64,000 bases of DNA from Helopsaltes ochotensis (GCA_013400155.1 VXBM01001015.1:201218-265217); one strand, 5' to 3'. Positions 1 through 14,012 are shown, numbered from the stretch's first letter. The notes: generated from the letters alone by a model not told the origin. Program-made: numbers and translations.

Positions 1-235
1 GGGGGCCGGGCCGGGCCCTGCTGACAAAGGCCCTTCCTGAGGAGCTCTGCGCAGGGAAGCTGCCGTGCGAGGAGGAGGAGGAGGAAGTGGCTGGGGAGGT
101 GCCGAGGGATCATGCTCCGCTCCCGTCTTTCAGAGCTGAGCCCTGGGCTGTGAGCTCTGTCTCAGAGACCTGTGCATCCCTCCTGCTATGTCGGCGTTCT
201 CTAAACACTGCTCTTACTGGAAACACTACTTGGAA
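1..235. other. GC- and CpG-rich edge, probably tail of the CTDP1 promoter/exon 1 CpG island
   Basis: The first ~150 bases are much richer in G+C and CpG (about eight CpG in the first 140 bases) than anything that follows, and include a short GAG run at 69-86. Since exon 2 of CTDP1 is the first exon seen downstream, this is inferred to be the 3' edge of the CpG island around exon 1 and the start of intron 1. One + frame (from base 3) stays open for about 85 codons, but it shows no resemblance to the FCP1 N-terminus, so no exon is called. It could instead be 5' UTR. Confidence 0.45.
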
Positions 236-243
236 ATCAAAAA

Positions 244-490
244 ATCACAGAACGAGTTAGTTTGAAAGGGACCGCAGTCATCTGGTCCAACCTGGCTGCT
301 CATGCAGCGTCGCCCTACGGCATGTTGAACGGGATTGCATCCAGACCGTTCTGGGATATCTGCAGTGAGGGGGGCTCCACAGTCCGGGGAACTTCTAGTG
401 CACAGTCACCTGCCCAATGAAGAAGTTGTTTCCCGTGTTCAGGTGGAACTTCCTGTGCCTCAGTTTCTACCTACTGCCTCTTCTCCTAAT
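244..490 (-). mobile_element. CR1 LINE 3' fragment, minus orientation
   Basis: The block opens with 'aaatcacagaac', followed by a diverged 'gaaagggacc...catctggtccaacctggctgctcatgcag' type sequence and closes with a 'ggtggaacttcctgtgcctcagtttctacc' type sequence. This order is the reverse complement of a CR1 3' end. The copy is 5'-truncated and clearly diverged. An apparent 113-codon + frame starting inside it is not a gene. Confidence 0.8.
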
Positions 491-3400
491 ATACTCCTTC
501 TAGTTTGGCAGTTAGGTTGGTACAAAACTCGGGGAACAAACATAATTTTGTGCTCAACAGAGGAAATTTTAATGGGAAACAAAAGTGCGACAAGGCATTT
601 TAAAATTTCTAAGTACCTTACCCATAGTATTGGCAGCCTAAATGTTTCTAATACTGTAGATGTTTTAATGTATTAGGCTCCACAAATATAACCAAGATGT
701 TGTAATTTTAACCTTTAGAAGAGCAAAGGACTAAAAAAGACATTTTTCCCTATAGTTTAGCAATGGGTTTGTCTTGATAGGACTGAATGTCCGTTGACTT
801 TTAAATTCTTAAATGTCTGATAGATAGTGGGCTGCTCAGATTTCTAGGTTAAATTGGGCAAATAACCTGCTACCATATACTTTAAGCAGGTTTATTCTTT
901 CTCAACAGGAAACTAGTTAAACAATTACTTTCTCTGTTTTATGACAGCAAGCTATTTTCTTTTTTTTTGTTTTAGGCAGCCAAGCCTAAACTTTCTTGAT
1001 TGAAATTCACTAGTATATGCAAAAAAATCTGTGTATGGGGGTGCTCTCAAAGGTTTGAGAAAAAAACCCAGACTGATGCATTTTTATATCAGTCAGTCAT
1101 GACTGATACACTGAGGAGGTGCAAGCTGTGTGTTTCTTGCTACAGAGCTATCTTTTTCTGAGATAAGATGGTGGCTTTCCTTTTGTGCTGCATCAGCATT
1201 CTGATGTTGCATCTGGTACAGCATGAACAATCTTTAATACCTGATGTAGAACAAAAGTACTGTAAATGCTAGGTCAGAGGTCAGACTAAAAAAGATCTTA
1301 AAAGTACAGACTGAAATTTTAAAACGCCCAGTATGTTATGAAATTCATGTTGTTAGCATTGAATAGAAGGGGAGATAACTTTTATCTGGTCTTTTCATTG
1401 TGTTAGCTAAGCATTTGAAAGGAAAACCAAACTTAAAATATTCTAAGTGAAAAATGTAATCAATTTAAAGTAGTCTGGGTCTCCTGCTGATATAGCAGCA
1501 TTTTAGTTTTAGCTTTGCTCAATGTTAACTTCATGGACTGGAATGCACCAGTTTTTATGTAATGTTGTTATTGAATTTGTCTAGTCATGAGTCATTTGAT
1601 AATAATTAGCAAGTCCTTGCGTTGAGGCAATTAAAAAATATATGGTGTTCTTTATTACTGTTGTTCTCAGCTTCTGGAATATTTGTATTTTACACAACTG
1701 AAAGACTGTATTTGATATTGACCATTGCTACGCCTTACGCTTCTGGAATTCTGACTTTTTAGTTGGGTTCCTCTGTTCCATGTTGTAATGGAATTTACTG
1801 GGTGGGTGCAAGGGAAAAGTTCAAGTGAAGAGATAATAAGCATGGCCTAAGAGTAGTAGAGCTGGTCAGCAATTGGAGACATAACTGCATTTCTTTGGTC
1901 ATGTAAAAGTTTTTTTTGGCAAGCATTTTATTTCTTGCCTGTGTCTTCCTATTTTGTGGAATTAAAATAATAACATTTCATTATCTGTCAACAATATTTC
2001 AATATGTGTTAAGATTTTGCATTATTAAAACACAGGTGTGATTAAAGTAAGTAACATAGCTGAAATTTATTCATCATCCGCAGAAGATGCCCTTTTTGTA
2101 ATCCAAACTATCCAGAACGGTAGGAGCTGTGCTGCCTTCAGAAAAATGAACTTGGCCAATTTAGCACTGAATTCTCTGTGAACCAAAAATATTTGCAAGT
2201 ATTTGTCAGACCCTGAAACACTGTAGAAGTACTGTTTCTATTTAAAATATTTTTCTTTTTCATTAGAATGTGAGAAGATAAGCTGATCAAACCTTTTTAT
2301 TTGAGGATAAACAATATGAGTGGCTGAATTTTCTTCTATGTCAGTTAGGTCATAATAATTCTGGAAATAAAGACATTGTTTCACAAAAGTCTCTCCCAAT
2401 TAAGAAGACACATTTCTAACTTTGGATTTTTTTTTCATATCAAGCATGAGGTGGAATCTCTTGCTGCATGAAAGTAATTTTGCACATTTATAGCACTTAA
2501 TTTTTGTTAGTGTTACTACCCACTTTTTAACATTGTCAAGGGTGCAAACTTTCCCCAGGGGAGAGCCCAAGGCAGGCAGGCAGTAGTAGGTACCTTTTGC
2601 TTATTCTTGCAGAGGTAGGCTTGCATCACATGTCAGACTGGAACTTGAGAGAGAGAGGTGTCTAACCTTTCAGGACTGTAAATAACAGGGAGTACAGGAA
2701 GCAGTTAATGAAAGGCTTTTGACGTTAAGGAAGCATATATTTGATGGGTAGCAGGAGCAACAAATAAAATGCCAAAAATCCTGTACTGCTCTGTGTATTA
2801 TTAGTGCCAGTTACCCATCAAGGTTAATCATTCTGAAGCTGCTACAGGTACGGCAGGATTCTGGGTTGAGTCAGTATTAATGTTTTATGCAAATATTTGT
2901 ATAAGAGTTTCTAATGTAAAATGATTGCCCTGCTGGTGGGACAGACTATTGCAAGAGTATGTTTAGTTCACATTAGAAGAGTCTTCTGAAATATTTATTA
3001 CCTGCATATTTAACCTGGGTATCTTTGTGTCTTACCACATACCTTTAATAGGGAAAATTGACATCCTTCTACAGAGTATATTTGTGTTGTTGTAAAAATG
3101 TTGTTTTAACTATCTGGATCCCAGCGAAGCAAAACTTATCATTTTTAGAAAAGACACCAGAAAAGAGGTGGGGATTTGTAGTTTTTGTGTCATTGCTTGA
3201 TTTTTTTTTGTGCCAGAAACTTGATTATATATCTTAAAAAGAATATTTTCTTTTGGTTATCTAATATCACATAGCCTCATGGCCTAGTTTACTGTCCACT
3301 TGACCCCAGTACCATGCATCTTATGCTCTTCCAAGGGGAGTAAAATGCTAATGAATTGCAGATTATTTTAAAGTGGTTACACTTTTAACAAACTACAGGA

Positions 3401-5813
3401 AAAACATCTTGCTGATTGTTAGACACAAATGTTTTCAGAAAAGCCTGGCAAAAATTTAATGGAGTTATGAGTCTAAAAAAACCCTCAGTGCCAAACATTG
3501 AGGATTGTAGAATAATCCTTAAGAATCCAAATTTACTGTATCTCTTGTCTAATTCCTTTTTATGCCTGAATTCATCCCATTATTTTTTAATTAAGTTTTA
3601 GTATGCATCTTTCTGACTTGTGTCTCTTTTTTTTTTAATTGTCCTCCTCTCCTTTTTGCCATATACTGTGATACCAAGAAGCATTAATAGAAGCCTCTCT
3701 CTCTGGTGTTTGGATAGTGAAAAAGATACAAGTTCTAAATAAGGGCTTTTGTCTCTCATTGCCTTCTCTTTCTCCTATTCCTAGGCACCAAGTTGGAAAC
3801 CCATAAGACAGGGCTCATATTGAATGGTAGAGGACAAAGTTCTTCTTCTTTACATGGTCATGTTTTCATGAAACTTGTAGGAGTTTCTTTATCTAAGAGG
3901 ATCAAGCTGCTCAGTCAGGTTTGGTTGGAAGCAGGCGTCAGGCTTGGAATTTACCAGTAGTGTGGTTGTAGCACCCTTGTATGCAGTTTTTCTCAGTGTG
4001 GTTTTCTTAGACCATGGTTTCCTGATTGCTTCATGCTGATATGAGAGTTGGCTGGAAGGGATGCTCAAACTTGAGTGCCTTCTGCTTGCATTGAGTAGGG
4101 TGTTGGAAATCATGTAGTTAAAGATAGGTTGGTTTCTCATCTTTTTTTCTTTCTGTCCTTCCCGCCCAATCTCTTGTAAAATGGTCTATAGTAATCAATT
4201 CCCTAATTTTCTTCAGTTGCTTCAACAGGTGCGTGGTGTAGGGAAAGGGGGAATAATTTATCCTTTCAGCAGTAGCCCATAGGTCAGATCAAAGTGATTG
4301 TGTAAATGCCAGTAGAATCATCAACAGAATAAATGACAGGTGAACACTGGGGGATAGCATTTTGGAGGTTGTGTGTGTTCCATTTGGCATTTTATATGAT
4401 AGTCTTTAGTAACGTTTTTATCTTTACAAGGTTTCTCCCAAACCAGGAAGTTTTCTGCTCTCTTTGTTTGTACTATGAGTTGCTCGTCTTACTTGAGCTC
4501 AAGGACTTTTTGCCTGTGCGAGTGTATGGGCCAGCAGACAGAATGAGGCAGCTCATGGTACTGTTTCATGGATCCCATTGTAGAACTACAAGCGGGTTAT
4601 AGCAGTTTTTAATAATGTTGGTTTGTAGATACCTGTGCTGGAAATAGATTGTATTTTTACCCAAATGGTAATGGATTTTCTTTTTTAGTTATTGCTGTCT
4701 AGTTTCTTTAGGGTATTTTTGAGCTTTACTTTAATATTAGAGTTGTTTAGAAAACCAGTCTTTTTCAAAGCCAAATGTGCATGTTGTTGCTTCTCAGCAG
4801 CTGCCACATGGTTTTTTGTAATTGTTCTCTTCAGAAGAGAAAACATATGGACAAAAATTCCCATGGGGGGACTGCAGTGAGACCTTTAATTTTTATGTTG
4901 CGCAATACATAGACGTTTGTCCTGGGAGGGATTGGAAAAGTTTGAGGAAGGAAGAGAGCAACAAGACTTCAGCTTTGAATAGTTCTGAAAGTTTATCTTG
5001 ACCTGAAGAATTTTTTTCTCTTGAGCAATCTCAGTAGTACAACTTGCATGCCTACTTAGACCTTTCTGATTTGATGACTGTGTGTTTGGTGTTAACTTAA
5101 AGGCTTGCCCTAGGAGGGATGGCATCTGTTTGGATTTTCAGGGTCAGATTTCCCTAGTGGAAGAGTCCCCATAGGTAAATGGCTAATGAAACATTCGAAC
5201 TTGCTAAATAAAAGGGAACATGGGGCGATGGTGTTGCAAATTCTTAAACATCAACAAGATTTTATAAAAATATTTGCAGATGGGACATACTAGCTTAAAG
5301 GTTCAGTAAAGAGCTGCCAGCCTTTAATCCTTGGGACCTCTTTTGGAAAATGGTAATAGACAATTCATTGTAAGTAGTCACTTATAAAATGGATATCTGT
5401 TTGGATATCTCTTACGGATATCTATTTTGTGTAGTTAAAAAATTAAAGGTTAGCTTAAGATCTTCTGCCATGTATGGATAGCTGAATTGGCAGTAGTTGC
5501 CTTTTAAAGCATATAGGGGAACATGAAATTACTTCCTGGAGAGCAGGTAATGCATTACAGGTTACAGTTTAAGGATCTTGATTATACCTAGGTTTGTCTA
5601 GGTTTGGTTTTGCTGAAGTTAGAACTATGGAATTGGAAATAGGGGAAGGATAGAATGTCACCAACAGGAGAGACTACTGGTCTTAAAAAGGCTTTGGAAC
5701 ATGGGAAGGTTTCCCAGGTTTTCCTTAACATAGTGTTGCTGTGTTAAAGGAAATGCTTCATTTTTTAAGGCAAGGGTTGGGATATTGCCAGGTCACTATT
5801 GCACTAATATCTT

Positions 5814-5830
5814 AAAAAAAAAAAAAAAAA
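5814..5830. repeat. Poly(A) run of 17
   Basis: An uninterrupted run of 17 A within intron 1. There is no recognisable retrotransposon body immediately upstream, so it is listed as a simple homopolymer rather than a tail. Confidence 0.9.
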
Positions 5831-8148
5831 GGTGGCTTTTCTACAACTATTCTAAGAGAAAGTGTAGCATAAGGTAGTGATTTTGACATAGTAGAGTTGA
5901 ATAATGCCTGTTTGTTTGCTTTCTAGTGCTTCGTAGTTTAAAAATTACATCTGAGACTTCACAGCATTCAAAAAGGTGTGAAAGGAAAATGGTTTTGGTC
6001 CAAGCTTAGTGGAGTGAATGCTGTGGATTCTCACTCACAGAAGAGCCAGGAGGAGGCAAGTGGCCCTGGCCAATGAAAGCGTTGCTCAAGAAGAGAACTT
6101 CATTAACTTTACGGCTATTTATCACACTTACCTTTTATAAGCTGAGCAGCTCTCTAAGCTGTTGCCCTCTGCTTTCAGAGTATGTTGGGTTTCTAGGCTC
6201 ACAGGATGCTGTTGCTGTCATATGGCCATATGTTGTTGTCAAATGTGGTGTTGCTGCTCTTGGTTTGAACACCGTGGCGTAACTTAGGACAGCATAATTG
6301 CTCTTAAGGGTGTTAGGAGTTGTTAATTTTTCCTATGTAAGTGTGTTCATTTGTTTTAACAGCAAGTCCCAGAGAGCACACAGGATATAGTGTCCAGATA
6401 AGTTTGCATGGGAGGAAGCTGTTAGACTTGAGGATTGTGCGTTCTGCAGTAAGCCTCTTCTCGTTCTATTTGTTATTTGGAAGTAACAAAGGGACTGTGA
6501 TTGCCTAAGTGTGTGGTTTCAGTGGGAAAGGTGATAAAATGTTTGCAGCAGGTGTAATATTCTGTTAATAGATGCAGCTTTCCAAGGCACAGGGAGAGAG
6601 ATATCACAGGATCCTCCCAGATTTCTTTGCACAGGAGGAAGTAAGGCCCACCTTTATAGCTTTGATGTCAGCTCTGTGTGTGTGTTTGAAACTGTCTCTT
6701 TCTCAGTCACCTTTCTCTGCTTTAGTGTCCAGGCTGTTTTGGTGTTCATCTGTTTCTGTAGATATGCGCCTACAGTTGCAGGAGGCAAACCAGATTTGTT
6801 CCAGTAATTACAGGTGATCTTGCCGGGCGTAGGAGGAATGCAGTGTTAAGTTGGTTTGAGATAAGGGGAAATTACATGCCTTTAGCTGAAAGAGAGGTGT
6901 ATGCCTGAAAAACCAAAAATTAGTCAGTGGTGGGATTATTCCAAGGCTGTTGTCTGGACTTGCAGCAGTTCATCTGCGAGTACTATTCTTCAGTAACTGA
7001 TGTAAAAGTTCAAGTGTGGTTTGAGAAAACTGCAGGTTTAGGTTAATTGCTGTTCTGTCAATTAGAAGGCTGTATGGTCACTACTCAGTCACTTCAAATT
7101 TTTGAATAAGTCACTTAGATTGCAGGGTTCATTGCATAGATTTGGATTGATCCTACTGTCAGATGGATTTTCCTCAGCTCCCAGGTGGAGTTTTGCAAGC
7201 AGGTATTTGAGAGCTGCCGCATGACTGCTAACACTGCAGTCGGAGAAGTGGCAATAGAAAAGCAAATGCATAAAAGTAATGTCAGCAGTTGATAGCAGTA
7301 ATGGGGGGAGTGGGCTGCAGAACTGTTTATTGCTTAAATGAATTACTGGGATATGACGGCCTCTTTTCTTCAGTGATTATTAGAAGTACTTATTGCTAAA
7401 GAAACAAGTTACAGAGTTACAGGCTTGCATCTTTCCAGTTCTGAATTCATTCTGTGTGAACGTCATGTTTTGAAGGGGTTCTTTGTAAAAGCATTGAGAA
7501 CTGTATTTTTACCTTTTCCCTTTAAAAAAAATAGTCTTGAATTCTCCTAAATAATGCTACTTCTGGTTTAAAATGTTCTGAATAAAAACACATTAGAAAT
7601 AAAGTTTGAAAGATTTACTAGATCTTTTACAAAGGGCACTGCAAGCCCATTTGTTTGGGCGGTTTTGTACCTTCTTATTATATGCTGTTAATTCTTAGCA
7701 GTGGCTTTTTGAAACATGCAAGAAGCTGTTCACAGATGTTGGCATAGAAGGTGAGAAAGAGGGTTACCTTGTTGCTTGTAGTGCAAACTCTTCTCCAGAA
7801 GTAAATGGAAATACTTAAAATCTTGCAAATCATGGAAATAGACTTACTTCAAGCTTAAGATTTTTTTTTTATTATAAATAAAAGCCAGAAACTCTGGGCC
7901 TGTGTTTCTGTTGGCATTTATGACCTTAGTCTAAACCTGAATAGGTACTTTGCGTGAAAAGTAGAAGAAAAAAGTTCACAACATTTTAACTCCTAGTTGT
8001 AAATAGTCTGTATTTAACAGAGGAGAAATAATCTCAAGACTGGTAATTTCCCTATTAGCTTTGGAGAACTGAGATGATGCCTTGAAGTGTGAACTGTGCT
8101 TTCTGTGACCTACTGCTCACAGCAGTTGATACCTAGTTGTCGAGGCTA

Positions 8149-8184
8149 GGGGTTTTTTGGGGGAATTTCTTTGGGTTTGGGGGG
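8149..8184 (+). other. G-rich cluster, possible G-quadruplex
   Basis: Four G runs on the + strand (4, 5, 3 and 6 G) are separated by T-rich spacers of 6, 9 and 3 bases. This fits a loose G-quadruplex pattern, and on the transcribed sense strand it could fold in the nascent intron 1 RNA. Function is not shown. Confidence 0.4.
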
Positions 8185-11100
8185 ATTTTATCAAAAGGCC
8201 TGACTAATTTGGGTGAGGCCTTTGGGGTTCATGCATATTTGAAACTCAGCTGTCTGTATTTGCTGTTCTTGAGTGTAAGTCAAGTGTAGTGGACATTTCC
8301 TCCAACAGCTTGAAGAGGCTGTAAGGCCATGTGTTGCCTGTAGCAACAAGGGCCATGTGTCCTTGTGAATCCTTGGCGTATTTAATCAATTTTTCAAGGA
8401 CTTGCTCCGCTTCCTCACAGATATTAATGAGGGTTAAATAAATGTATAAATCCAGTGGTTAAATAGTCTTACATGATAATACTAAGGTGATTCAGGCTTT
8501 GAAAACATCCTTGCTACAAAACTGGAGTCCTGTGTAACAAAGGCTGTGATTTGATGTAAATTGGTCAGAAGAGCTCTTAGTAGGGGTTCAAATGCTGCAG
8601 ACACACCACAAAATACTGTTCTGGTATAAGCAAACAGAAATGTCAGTGTTTTGGAAAACTGACTAATGAAGCTGTAGAAGCGGGCTTTGGGTTGATTCTA
8701 ACTTAATCTGACAACTAAAGGATTTTATGCTCATATTTGTTCTAGATTGGTTGGTTAATTCAGTAATGGTTGGTGTTATTAATAATTGATCTGAAGATGC
8801 GTTCATTTGGTATTTTTACCCCATGAGAGTTTGCCAGTACTTCCCCCTTGAGCCTTCTGCCAAACCAGGGCAGTGACTTCACTTGCATACCAGCATCTCC
8901 TTTTGCTGCATTAGTACACTTAGACATCTTCTAATGAGAATTGGAAGGGCATATGCCATCAGATTGAGGACAGCAGCTTAAGGCGATCACAGGAACAGCT
9001 TGGTCTGTGTGGTATTTGACATCTCTCTTTATGCCAAACAGATCTGAGGAAACCCAGCAATTGCTTTGCTGCGAGTACTCGCATGAGATATAAGTCAGTG
9101 CAGGGCAGTAGCTTCATCTTGTAAATTTACACTATATTCTCAATGCCAATGCATGGTACCTTGAAGCAGACTTTAGGATAATAATTTAAACTTATGTTTC
9201 CATGACTTGGAGTTGTCCAAGCTGGTCTTTACAGATAAGCAAGATAAATTCTAACAAATTGGCCTGGTTACCGTGGAGAGAAAATGAGTTGCTGTCTTTC
9301 TCCAGTCTCAGCCCTGTTTGTGAAACATTTGCAGCTTTGATTTGTCACCCTTGCTGGGCTACTCTTACCAGCTACTTGACTCTAAAACCAGCAGAAAACT
9401 TGGTTAGGACTGGTGAAGTACCCTGCACCATACTGAAATCATCTTTTCTGGAAGTGCCAGAGGAGGGGGCAGGCTTTCAGAGGAAACGTGAGAGTGGGGA
9501 GTAAAGAAAGTAGGCTGTTGCCTTTCTCTGGCAGCGTGACATTGGAACTCTTGCCTCTGGAAGTACAGCCAAGCTGTAATAGAAGGCCATGGTTAATGTA
9601 CAGTCGGTTAGACTCTGAGTAACAGAGGGAACCTCTGTATTCCTATGTTATGCTGAGTATCCTTAAGATACAGAGCTTTACTGAAGATAACTGCAAAGAG
9701 ATCTTGTGGCCGTTGTACTCATATGCTCCAGATGGCCAGGCCCTCCTGATGCAGGTAGTTAATTTATTATGGAAGAAAAATCTCAAAAAGTTCTTGTTTC
9801 TATTCTCCTGTTACTCCTGCACTTGCTGCTGGAAGTGTTAGATCATGCTTAAGAAAAATGACCAACAAAAAAAAAATAGGCAATAATAAAACATTTAGGG
9901 AAATGCTTTTTGTGTGCAGTGGCTTCCCTTCAGTGATCCAGTGAACTGGTTGCTACAGCTGAGGTGTAGCACAGATATGAGAACTCTGTTTTGGCTTTCC
10001 AGTGTAATTCAGTTACCAGGAACCAGTGCCATTGTTATGCTTGATATAAAATTCTTCTGTTTGGAGTCAACAGTAATGATCAGGCCTTAGGATTAGCACA
10101 TATTGGATTTCATTAAGGTTTTCCTTTTTTTTTTTCTTTACCGTGCTGCTGACTTAAAGCAGATACTATTAAAAGACTTGATTTAGAAACAGGAAGTAAG
10201 TGTGGAAGTACTGGGAGAACAGTAATGAGCTTCTGGTCACCTGCATCCTGAGGCTGTTGGTAAATTCTGTTAGTTCCTATTCATGATTGCGCCCACAAAA
10301 AATAAAATTTTACCTTAATGGCACACCTAATATCTGTGTTGTTTACAACTACATTTGGGAGGAATGTGAAAAAGGGCCCAGAGTGGGTTTCCTTATTTAC
10401 TAGTTCAAGTTTCATTGTTCCAAAGAAACCATGTAGGTAGTTTGTGGTTCTGTTGCAGTCATTTAGCTGTTAGGGTGGTACTGGAATGATCTACCTCCTC
10501 CACAATTGCTCAGAAAAAATGTTTGCTTGTCACAGCACAGTGGTTCTTACCCAGTTACTTCACTTGGCTCATCTGCACAGTTGGGACAGTTTGTAAAGCT
10601 AGAAAAAGATTTTGCATCTTTTGTGGCAGTTTTCTTGTAATGCTATTGTTGAAGTAGCCAATTAGCTCTGCTTATCACCATGTGGATCCTGAAGAAGAGG
10701 AAGATGCTGGTAATGTTGCCAGCAGTAAAGTATGCTATAGTTCCTTGGATTTGGAGGGGTTGGGAGGGGGAGTATGTTTATTCTTTGTAGAAATGGAGTA
10801 GGAAAAGGCTCTGTTCTTCCAAGTGAGTTTCACTTACAACCCAGAGAAGAGAACAGGCAGAAACCTGCACCTGTGTTTGGTATATGCAGCCATTTAAAAC
10901 CAGATATGCATACTTTGATTCAGCTCACTTTTGTGTGATAATTGACTTTGGTCTTGGCCATAACCTTTTGAAAATCCTTCACTTCAACAGTAAAAGGAGA
11001 TCTTCCAGGTGTGGAATTTTAAAAAGTCATTCTACTTGAGGTCTGTGTTTATTCTTTTTTAGTAATTAAAACATGTACTAAAATTTAGGTATGCCCAGGC

Positions 11101-13139
11101 CTTAGCAGAGTTCAGGCTTTCTTTCCACAGCACTAAGTAGTGTTGGGCTTTTTCCCTGAGAGAAGTCTGCCTAAGATTCTGAGAGTTGTAACTGAAACTT
11201 GACCCTTTGGTTGTTATGTTGCTCAGAAGTTTATTAGGGCTCTGGAGTTCTTCCTCTGTCCTTTGGGTTAAGCAACACAAAAACAGTATGACAGAAGACT
11301 TTGTATCATGTACATTATTTATCTCCAGCACATCTAAGTACGCCCAGGAGCTGTGGTTATGTTTAGATGTTGGAGGGGCAAAACAGCTATGTAGTGGTCA
11401 TGCTTGGTATGAGATAAGGTACTGAGGTGCTTTTTAGGAACAGTATCAATGAATAATTTAGAACTCTAATTTTCTTATAGAAGTCTTTGCTCTTACATGT
11501 GCAGTTTTGAATCACATCTCGGCCCAGGAATATGCCAGCTGCTCCTGTTGCATACCTGGAGCGTGAGGTTACCTTGACTGCGAAGTAGAGAATGTCTGGA
11601 GATACTGTGGTTTCTAAGCTGGCATTGAAAGGCTTTTTTCTTCTGAACTATTGAAAACCAATTCATTTGGGGTATAAACTCAGTCACTGTAATCTCTTAA
11701 GCATGTTTCTGTAGCTTGTACCATGGGGCAGGTACGTTTAGCCATTTAGGTGTGTCTGTAATTTCTGATTCATACACTGAACACAAGGTGAGGATGAAAA
11801 ATTCTGACATGGTCCTTAAGTGTGTGTTAGTAGCCTAAAAAGGAGCTTAGCAGTGAATCAAGGTAAAAGACAGTGAGACAGACATATTGTCAAAGGGAGT
11901 GGGGAGAAGAGTCAAATGAAATAATGTAAACATAAGGGGATGAGATGAGACATAATTTCTGTGAAATATGTGAAATAATCATGCAGTGAATTGCCACTAG
12001 TGAAGGGCCTCTAAAATACTTTATCTTGTGTAGTTCTTCTAGAAAGCCAAGACTGATTATTTGTTTTCTGTGAAACACATACCATGTTTTAAAATAAGGA
12101 GATCTACGATGCCTACACAGGAAGAGGAGGTTTCTAAGCAGATAATGACTGCCAGTGAGAAGGGCATAGATCTGCACTTTTGTAAATGGGAATACTGGTA
12201 GTATGATGGCTTGTGAAGACTTCTTTTGAAATAAACCTGACCTGAATCTAGTTTTTGCTCTCAAAGAGGAAAACAATGCTCATTGCAGGCATGAACTGCA
12301 GTTTTGTTAGTAGAATCATCATTCTTCTGGTTGCTGAAGAACAAGGGATGCTGCAAGTAACCAGTTGCAGGTATTATTAAGAAAAGGGATTTCTGCTTGG
12401 AATTCCCAAACACTTAGTAGTCAGATATATGAATGGGAGATTTGGGCATGCAAAATAGTTTTCTTCATGTTGCAGTCTGCTTCTTCAGTGCAGGTTTGAA
12501 GCCACACTTAAAACACTGCAGCCAGTTTATGAAAGAGCTCGGGTTTTCTTGGTTTTTTGCTTTTTCGATGGAGTTTTTTTTTAGCTGCTTGACTTTTTAA
12601 ATTTTTTTTAATATTAGGGAGATGCTGTAGCTCATTACCACAGAGTTGGTGAAATTTTGTAGTAGCTGAACTGTATCTATTTATTAGAATTCTTTTAAAA
12701 TAAAAAGTCTGAAAGATCAATTTCTCCATCTGAAATGAAGAAAACAAGTCTTTTATGTGACTGTTATGTGACTTAACAAGTGACTGTTAAGTATTTGAGA
12801 GAAAAGAAGTAGTGATATTTTCAAGACCTGGAATTTCGGTAACTGGATGAGGAATACTTTAGTTGGACTATTCAACTGAAGAGTAGTGTTTGTCTTCTAA
12901 AGTATTTGGAATAGTGAATGTCACACTTCTCTGTTTCCAGCTCTAATTTCTGGTTTGGTTTAGCCATTGTTTAAAGAAAGAATAAAATATCAGCTCCTAT
13001 GTCTTTATTTTAAGATGTGGTGAGTTGAGGCTTGAGAGTCAGAAATTAAAATATTTTTATGAGAAGATTGAAACAATATATATCTGCCATGAAAATAATA
13101 AACTAAGATGAAGTTGGAATAGAGCTCATCTGCCCCTGT

Positions 13140-13625
13140 GTTCAGCTATACCTCAAATCCTGGGCTAAATTTTGGACTTCTCAGTACAAAAAGGATATTA
13201 AAGTCCTGGAGCACATCCAGAGAAGGGCAGAGAAGCTGGTGAAGGATCTGGAGCACACGTCTGATGAGGAGCAGCTGAGGGGTCTGGGGGTCTGGAGAAA
13301 AGAATGTTCAAGGAAGGACCTTATCATTCTCTACAACTGCCTGAAAGGAGGTTGTAGCCAGGTGGGAGTTACTTCTTCCAAGTATCGAGCAATGGGAGGA
13401 GAGGAAATTACCTCAATTTTGCTGGGGTTGGTTTATACTGTATATGAGGATAAATTTCTTCATGGAGAGGGTTGTCAAACAATGGAATGGGCTACTCAGG
13501 GAAGGAGTCAAGACACCATCCCTGGATGAATTTAAGACATGCAGATGTGGTGCTTAGGGACATGGTTTAGTGGTGGGCTTGGCAGTGTTAGGTTAATGGT
13601 TGGGCTCAGTGATTTTAAAAGAAGA
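13140..13625 (+). mobile_element. CR1 LINE 3' fragment, plus orientation
   Basis: Contains the typical CR1 order: 'gagcacatccagagaagggc', 'tctacaactgcctgaaagg', 'aaatttcttcatggagaggg', 'gacaccatccctgga', then the 3' segment 'gtgcttagggacatggttta' and 'ggcagtgttaggttaatgg'. It encodes only decayed reverse-transcriptase end/3' UTR sequence and has no intact frame of its own. It ends about 390 bases before CTDP1 exon 2. Confidence 0.9.
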
Positions 13626-14012
13626 GAACCTGAGGTGTTCTGTGATACTGAAGTTTCCACATTTGATTGTCGTTACTGTGTAGCTCAGTAGGATATTAAT
13701 GGGGAATTGTATCTAAGTGAATGCAAACTGTTTCTGAACAAGCAATGCTCTTTCTCATCGAACTTCCTTGCTTTAACTGTGGTTAGAAACTGACCTTAGT
13801 ATATGATTCAGTGACTTCTAAAGTTGTGAAAATTAATAATTTGAAAATTTAGATGGTTGTCTTTTTCACCATGTTGTGACAAAAGCACGTATCTTAAGGG
13901 GCTGACACTTAAGTCATAACCAGAATTTATTATTTGAATTCATTCAGTCTGTGGGTTACTAATCTGTGTCTGTAGTCTGCCTTCCGTAAATGGAATGCCA
14001 TGTCTTTTTCAG

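Larger units (their letters stand above)
491..13127 (+). other. CTDP1: CTDP1 intron 1, main body
   Basis: About 12.6 kb of AT-rich DNA with no exon that matches FCP1 and no long open frame with coding character. Short frames of 60-130 codons occur on both strands at random. It holds homopolymer runs, a G-rich cluster near 8149 and three spaced ggatatct octamers at 5391, 5403 and 5416. No tRNA-like or other RNA gene was recognised. The true 5' boundary of the intron is at or before the window start. Confidence 0.65.

Noticed and set aside
1..152. Possible CTDP1 exon 1 ending at a gtgagc near 151, which would even give the right splice phase
   Set aside because: The encoded residues do not resemble the FCP1 N-terminus, and an in-frame stop at 21-23 leaves only an incidental ATG at 112. 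The phase match is likely chance.
335..676. 113-codon + strand open frame
   Set aside because: It starts inside an antisense CR1 fragment and runs into AT-rich intron; it has no family resemblance.
8580..8600. tRNA-like 'ggggttcaaat' B-box
   Set aside because: No matching A-box, acceptor stem or anticodon arm around it; chance match.
11890..12276. 128-codon minus-strand open frame in intron 1
   Set aside because: Composition is like random AT-rich sequence; no domain, signal or homology was recognised.
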